Origin: Nitrospirota bacterium
GTDB lineage: Bacteria > Nitrospirota > Nitrospiria > Nitrospirales > Nitrospiraceae
Direction: 5' to 3'
Length of the DNA stretch: 64,000 bases
Assembly (NCBI GenBank): GCA_030684575.1
Contig: JAUXVD010000008.1
Location: 248,001-312,000 of the forward strand
In this document: piece by piece, positions 60,095-64,000 of the stretch
Position numbering within the stretch: position 1 is the first letter of the stretch
How the letters are laid out: every line of letters begins with the position of its first letter
Position numbers and translations under genes: made by a program
Notes under the pieces: generated by a model
Seen by the model: only the letters and a program-made list of their open reading frames with translations
Database searches by the model: none
What the model was told of the DNA's origin: nothing

Positions 60095-63000
60095 ATGACT
60101 GATTCGAATCGACATGACCGCATGTCTCTGCTGAGAAAGCTCCTGCTCTTCTCCCTGGTCCTGTTCGTCTTCTTCGCAAGCCTGCTCTTGTATGTGCAGA
60201 CGCGGCATGGGTTTCGTCACGCCGTCGTCCCGCTCGCGGCGAAACTGACTGGAGCGAAGCTGGAGGTCCAGGACGGGTGGCTTTCTTTGCTGGGGGCGCT
60301 CGAAGTGGACGGGCTTGTCTACGAGGATCCGGCATCGGGAATCTCGTTCGATGCGGAGCGGATCGCCCTTCGCGCGAGGCCTTGGTCGTTCATCGAGGAG
60401 GGTGTGCCCCGAATCGACGACCTGGAGTTGAAGGGGGCGAACCTTCGGATTGCCCTTCGGCCAGGACCGGTCGAGGCGCCGGTTCAGGAACCGGAGGGAG
60501 AGTCTTCTGAGACGTTCCACTTGATCCCGGTCGCAATCGAGCGCGCGCGATTCGAGGATGTGACTGTGACAGTGGATCAGGGCGACCGCCGGATCACGGG
60601 GCAGGTTGCTGCGGCACTGGATCGGCTGGGGCCAGGCCGGAAGGGGAGCATCACGCTTCAGACCGGCATGTTGCTGGAGCGTGGCGCCGGGACGCAGGAC
60701 CTGTCCGGCAGCATGGACCTGACCCTCGCCGTGGACGTCGGTCCCGGAGGGACGCCGATCAAATGGGACGGAGCAAGCAGGGTCCTTGCTCGAATTGGCC
60801 GAGGCTCGCTTGAGTCGACCGATCCTGAAGTCATCAACCTTGAGCAAATCCTCACAGGTGAGTACGAACATGCCGCGCAAAGTTTACGGGCCGCGTCCAA
60901 CGTCGCAATCAGCAGGGCCGGAACCTCACTGGGCACGGTCGAGCTCACAGCTTCAAGGGAGGGGGCGAAACGTCCGGCTGTGACGGACGTCTCGTTGAAC
61001 GTGGAGGGTGTTACAGGCGATCTGGTGAATCGCTTTTTACGTGAGACTGCTGCGACCCAGGTGCAGGCAGGAAAGTTCGACGCCAAGATAAAGGTGCAGG
61101 TTGAGGGGACGCGGACGTCGGTTCGAGGGGATGTGCTTGGATCAGGCGTCCGGCTCCGATTGGCCGACCGGGAGGCAAGCCCGCCGGTCGATGTCTCGTT
61201 ACGGCAGGTCGGATCGTTCGATTCTGCCACCACAGACCTGGCCATCGAGACGTTTACGCTTACCATCGGCGACCGTGCGAAGACTCTCTTGTCCGGAGCG
61301 CTGGACCGTCCGGTCTTGCTCCATCTGGATCGGACGAAGGGAAAGACTTCGTCGGCAGACACCGGTGCAGCGCCGGCGGTCTGGTCTCTGCGGTTGAGCC
61401 CATCGGAAATCCGCGAGCTGCGTCCTTGGCTGGCGCTGTCGGGCGGCGGTCCGTTGACGGAAGTCGCGGCGGGCACATTCGGTGGCGCGCTCGTGGTCTC
61501 GATGTACGAGCAAGGGGCAATTGTGGATGTGGCCGGTCGGCTGGAAGCGACTGACGTGATGCTGCAGGGCGAGGGGAGGGGACGGGCCGGCCTCATGGGA
61601 CCGTTGGGGGTCGTCGCCGAGGTGAAGTCCCGACTGACCGGCATGCAGTTGCTCAAACTGGATCCATTGACGGCCAACGTGAGCCTGAAGGGCAAGCCAG
61701 TCGCCGCTCTGCATGCAACCGGCGCATGGCGGTTCGCTGATCCGACGGGGCTTACTGCATTGAAGAGTACCGTGACGCTCACCGGGTTGCCCGGGGAGAC
61801 GCTCAATCCGTTACTGAGTCTGTGGAGCGAGACTAGAATCGGCAGGGCGAAGATCGACGGTCATGCCGACGTCGCGGTCAACAACGACCATGCCCGATGG
61901 GTCGTTGACATCAGCGGCGAGGAGATTCAACTGCGCCTGCCGGAGGCGGCGACTGACATGCCCCCGCTGGACTTGCTGATCAAACAGGCCGGCGAGTTCG
62001 ACCGGGCGGAGCAGCAACTGCGGCTGGATCGACTGAGCATCCAGCTTGTCGAACGTCGTCGGCCGGTCGTCACGCTGTCGCTCGACAAGCCACTCTCGCT
62101 GAGTTTCGCGCAGGCCAAAAAAGGGGACGGTTCGCAAGCAGGCGGATCTGCTGAGCCGATCACGCTGGGGCTCCGAGTTAATCGTCTGGGCCTTCATCAA
62201 CTCCGTCCATGGGTGGTACTGGCGGGAAGTCAGGCCCTGGCGTCGGTTCGAGGCGGCGCGTTGGACGCAGACTTGCAAGTTCACATCAGCGGGACCGATG
62301 ACGCCGCGGTCGCCGGTCGTTTGGATCTGGAAGATGTCACGTTCGAACGTGGCGCGAGCGCATCGGTCACGCTGGGCACCGAAGTTCGTGCATCGGTCGT
62401 GGGCCGGTCACGTGTCACCGTGGATTCATGGGCGGTGCGGGCATTGGCCGGGAAGACGGTCCTCGGAGAGGCGCGCCTGACCGGATCGGCCGACTTCGGC
62501 GGCGCGACAGACCTCCGGCTGGATCTCGCCGCCAGCGATCTGAGTGAATTCGTCGGTCGGCTCGGGCTCTTGACGGAGCGGCGACAGGAGCTGATTTCAG
62601 GCGGCACACTCAAAGGCGACGTGCGGCTGGTCACGGCGGGTCCGGCGAAGCCCGTGACCGTCAAGGCCGCGCTCCGATCGACAGACCTGATCATGCGGCT
62701 GAACAAAACGCAGCAATTGACTCGATCGCTCGGGCTGCAGGCTGATATCGAAGTGGACGCGGACCGGACCCTGGCGCAACTCCAGCGTCTGGAGGTTAGC
62801 GTAGAGTCCGCCGGCGCCAAGGCCGGGATTCTGACGGCGAACGGGCGGTGGCCGCTCGCAGACACAGGATCGACGACGCCAGCCGGCGCGGTGAGCGTGA
62901 CGGTGAAGGAATGGGATAGCGGACCGTTCGTGGATTTCTTCGGCATCTTGCCCGGTCGCGTGTCCGGGCCGTTGCCCTTGACCGGAGAACTGATCGTCTC

Positions 63001-64000
63001 GCAGGAGGCAGGCGGTAAGGTGCTTGCCGTGAAGGGGAAAGAGACGATTGGACCGGTCACTGCCGCGGTGAATGGCGGTGCCCCTGAGTCGGCCACGATA
63101 CAACTGGAACAGGACATGGCCCGAAGCGGCGACGAGATCAGAGTGGCGGTGCTCTCGCTCACCGCGGAGCGGCCGAAAGGACGGGCTGACCGGGCGGCGA
63201 TGAATGGGAATCTCCGTATGGGTGCGCAACCCCGCCTGCAACTTCGCGGGAGCGTGGACGCATTCAATGCCGATTGGTATGCCGCCTTGACGGCCCCGCC
63301 TTCAGACCAGGCATCGATCGGCAAGACTTCCGGCAAGTCAAATGACGCGAAGGACACAGGAGTCGGCCTCGGCGTGCCGTTAGACCTCGACGTCGACCTG
63401 GCCATCGGGTCCGTGATCTATCAAACGCTCGAGATCGGCAAGGGGCGCCTCGTCGCCAAGGGGGACGGGCAGAAGATGCAGGCGACGCTGGAGCCGACCG
63501 GCCTTGCAGGAGGATCGGTGCAAGGGACTGTCACGATCGCTCTGAAGGGCGGGCAGCCGGACATCGGCTGGGACGCGAAGGGAGAGGCCTTGGATCTCGG
63601 CGTCCTCACGAAGGCCGCGTCGGGGGAGCCAGAGCCGCGGATGACCGGTCGTGGCACGTTCACGACCTCGGGAACTGGTCGAGGCCAGGGTGAGGCGTTA
63701 CGGCAGAGTCTCAGCGGTACCGTGGCGTTCGACGTGGCCGACGGCCAATTCGTCAAGTCGCCTCTTCTGGAGTTCCTCGCGAAGCAGACCCATATCGACG
63801 AATTTAGAGCATTGGGGTTCCGGACGGTGCATGGGGAACTGCAGATCAAGGATGGGTGGGTACATCTGAATCAGGCCCGCGTGGTTGGCCAGGCCGCCGC
63901 CCTGGAGGCGGGCGGGAAAATCGGGCTGGACGGTCGACTTGACGTGTATGTCGAGCCGAAGATCGGGCCGACCATCTCCGATCACGTCACCATTCCCTGC
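60095..64000 (+). CDS. Very large AsmA-like protein (cut by window end)
   Basis: One frame is open from 60095 to the window end, giving at least 1302 residues. An N-terminal hydrophobic helix (LLLFSLVLFVFFASLLLYV) anchors it, followed by beta-rich repeats such as GTFGGALVVSMYEQG and GVPLDLDVDLAIGSVIYQTL. The C-terminal part has GTVAFDVADGQFVKSPLLEF and GELQIKDGWVHLNQ, typical of AsmA/TamB-like lipid-transfer bridge proteins. No ribosome site is evident at the two start candidates, 60095 and 60122. It could work with the Mla components elsewhere in the window, but no direct link is visible. Confidence 0.85.
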   Translation, partial: MTDSNRHDRMSLLRKLLLFSLVLFVFFASLLLYVQTRHGFRHAVVPLAAKLTGAKLEVQDGWLSLLGALEVDGLVYEDPASGISFDAERIALRARPWSFIEEGVPRIDDLELKGANLRIALRPGPVEAPVQEPEGESSETFHLIPVAIERARFEDVTVTVDQGDRRITGQVAAALDRLGPGRKGSITLQTGMLLERGAGTQDLSGSMDLTLAVDVGPGGTPIKWDGASRVLARIGRGSLESTDPEVINLEQILTGEYEHAAQSLRAASNVAISRAGTSLGTVELTASREGAKRPAVTDVSLNVEGVTGDLVNRFLRETAATQVQAGKFDAKIKVQVEGTRTSVRGDVLGSGVRLRLADREASPPVDVSLRQVGSFDSATTDLAIETFTLTIGDRAKTLLSGALDRPVLLHLDRTKGKTSSADTGAAPAVWSLRLSPSEIRELRPWLALSGGGPLTEVAAGTFGGALVVSMYEQGAIVDVAGRLEATDVMLQGEGRGRAGLMGPLGVVAEVKSRLTGMQLLKLDPLTANVSLKGKPVAALHATGAWRFADPTGLTALKSTVTLTGLPGETLNPLLSLWSETRIGRAKIDGHADVAVNNDHARWVVDISGEEIQLRLPEAATDMPPLDLLIKQAGEFDRAEQQLRLDRLSIQLVERRRPVVTLSLDKPLSLSFAQAKKGDGSQAGGSAEPITLGLRVNRLGLHQLRPWVVLAGSQALASVRGGALDADLQVHISGTDDAAVAGRLDLEDVTFERGASASVTLGTEVRASVVGRSRVTVDSWAVRALAGKTVLGEARLTGSADFGGATDLRLDLAASDLSEFVGRLGLLTERRQELISGGTLKGDVRLVTAGPAKPVTVKAALRSTDLIMRLNKTQQLTRSLGLQADIEVDADRTLAQLQRLEVSVESAGAKAGILTANGRWPLADTGSTTPAGAVSVTVKEWDSGPFVDFFGILPGRVSGPLPLTGELIVSQEAGGKVLAVKGKETIGPVTAAVNGGAPESATIQLEQDMARSGDEIRVAVLSLTAERPKGRADRAAMNGNLRMGAQPRLQLRGSVDAFNADWYAALTAPPSDQASIGKTSGKSNDAKDTGVGLGVPLDLDVDLAIGSVIYQTLEIGKGRLVAKGDGQKMQATLEPTGLAGGSVQGTVTIALKGGQPDIGWDAKGEALDLGVLTKAASGEPEPRMTGRGTFTTSGTGRGQGEALRQSLSGTVAFDVADGQFVKSPLLEFLAKQTHIDEFRALGFRTVHGELQIKDGWVHLNQARVVGQAAALEAGGKIGLDGRLDVYVEPKIGPTISDHVTIPC

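Noticed and set aside
60658-63405. Two long minus-strand frames opposite the AsmA-like gene
   Set aside because: Serine- and arginine-rich shadows; the plus-strand frame is continuous with AsmA-like sequence to the window end.

Overview
The window looks like chromosomal DNA of a Nitrospirota bacterium, most likely genus Nitrospira. This is inferred from gene content: many small c-type cytochromes, a quinol:cytochrome c complex whose cytochrome b is fused to a c-haem domain, large PAS/CheB-CheR signalling proteins, and abundant palindromic intergenic repeats in moderately GC-rich DNA. No nxr, amo, rRNA or tRNA gene was seen, so the genus is not proven.

Layout. 1-4.5 kb: the 3' end of ftsH, then an MCE/Mla-type lipid transport operon (STAS-MlaE, MlaF, MlaD, auxiliary lipoprotein) and a VIT1/CCC1-like membrane protein. 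4.6-11.5 kb: acetate kinase and phosphoketolase, a frameshifted small secreted protein, and an MgtA-type P-type ATPase. 11.5-13.7 kb: an OsmC protein and a VapBC45-like toxin-antitoxin pair among two kinds of repeat. 13.9-26.6 kb: a respiratory and sulfur block with small cytochromes, a SodC lipoprotein, a TauE permease, Rieske and cytochrome b-c fusion, a dihaem cytochrome, OsmC, a SorA-like molybdoenzyme, a SorB-like dihaem cytochrome, a tetrahaem cytochrome, DsrE, PPK2, DUF2231 and a further cytochrome. 26.7-30.7 kb (minus): a response-regulator remnant, a receiver-kinase protein and a membrane sensor kinase. 31-36 kb: YtxH, DksA/TraR, hemerythrin, a cytochrome, and an alpha-glucan phosphorylase. 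36-44.8 kb (mostly minus): two tandem-domain universal stress proteins, two phosphoribosyltransferases, a BCAM0308-family protein, DUF2934, a mannose-1-phosphate guanylyltransferase-like enzyme and small zinc or winged-helix proteins. 45-53.4 kb: a CheB-CheR-PAS protein, two related sensor kinases, a NarL-type regulator and a lone receiver. 53.5-64 kb: a CBS protein, zinc ribbon, MlaC-like protein, dodecin, NAD(P)H:quinone oxidoreductase-like protein, TPR protein and a very large AsmA-like protein that runs off the window.

How it fits together. Glucan phosphorylase, phosphoketolase, acetate kinase and PPK2 could mobilise stored glycogen and polyphosphate for ATP. The universal stress, CBS, hemerythrin, OsmC, dodecin and BCAM0308 proteins are typical of low-oxygen or stress islands such as the lxa locus of Burkholderia cenocepacia. 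The cytochrome block could feed electrons from sulfite or other reduced sulfur, and from quinol, to periplasmic cytochromes. Two-component genes in the middle of the island are candidates for its control.

The most unusual non-coding signal is a set of dispersed repeats: a roughly 120-bp palindromic type I element, a hairpin type II element with a conserved core but locus-specific complementary arms, and a 9-bp tandem repeat that forms inverted arms. Types I and II are nested at 52.5 kb. One type I copy forms the start of a cytochrome gene.
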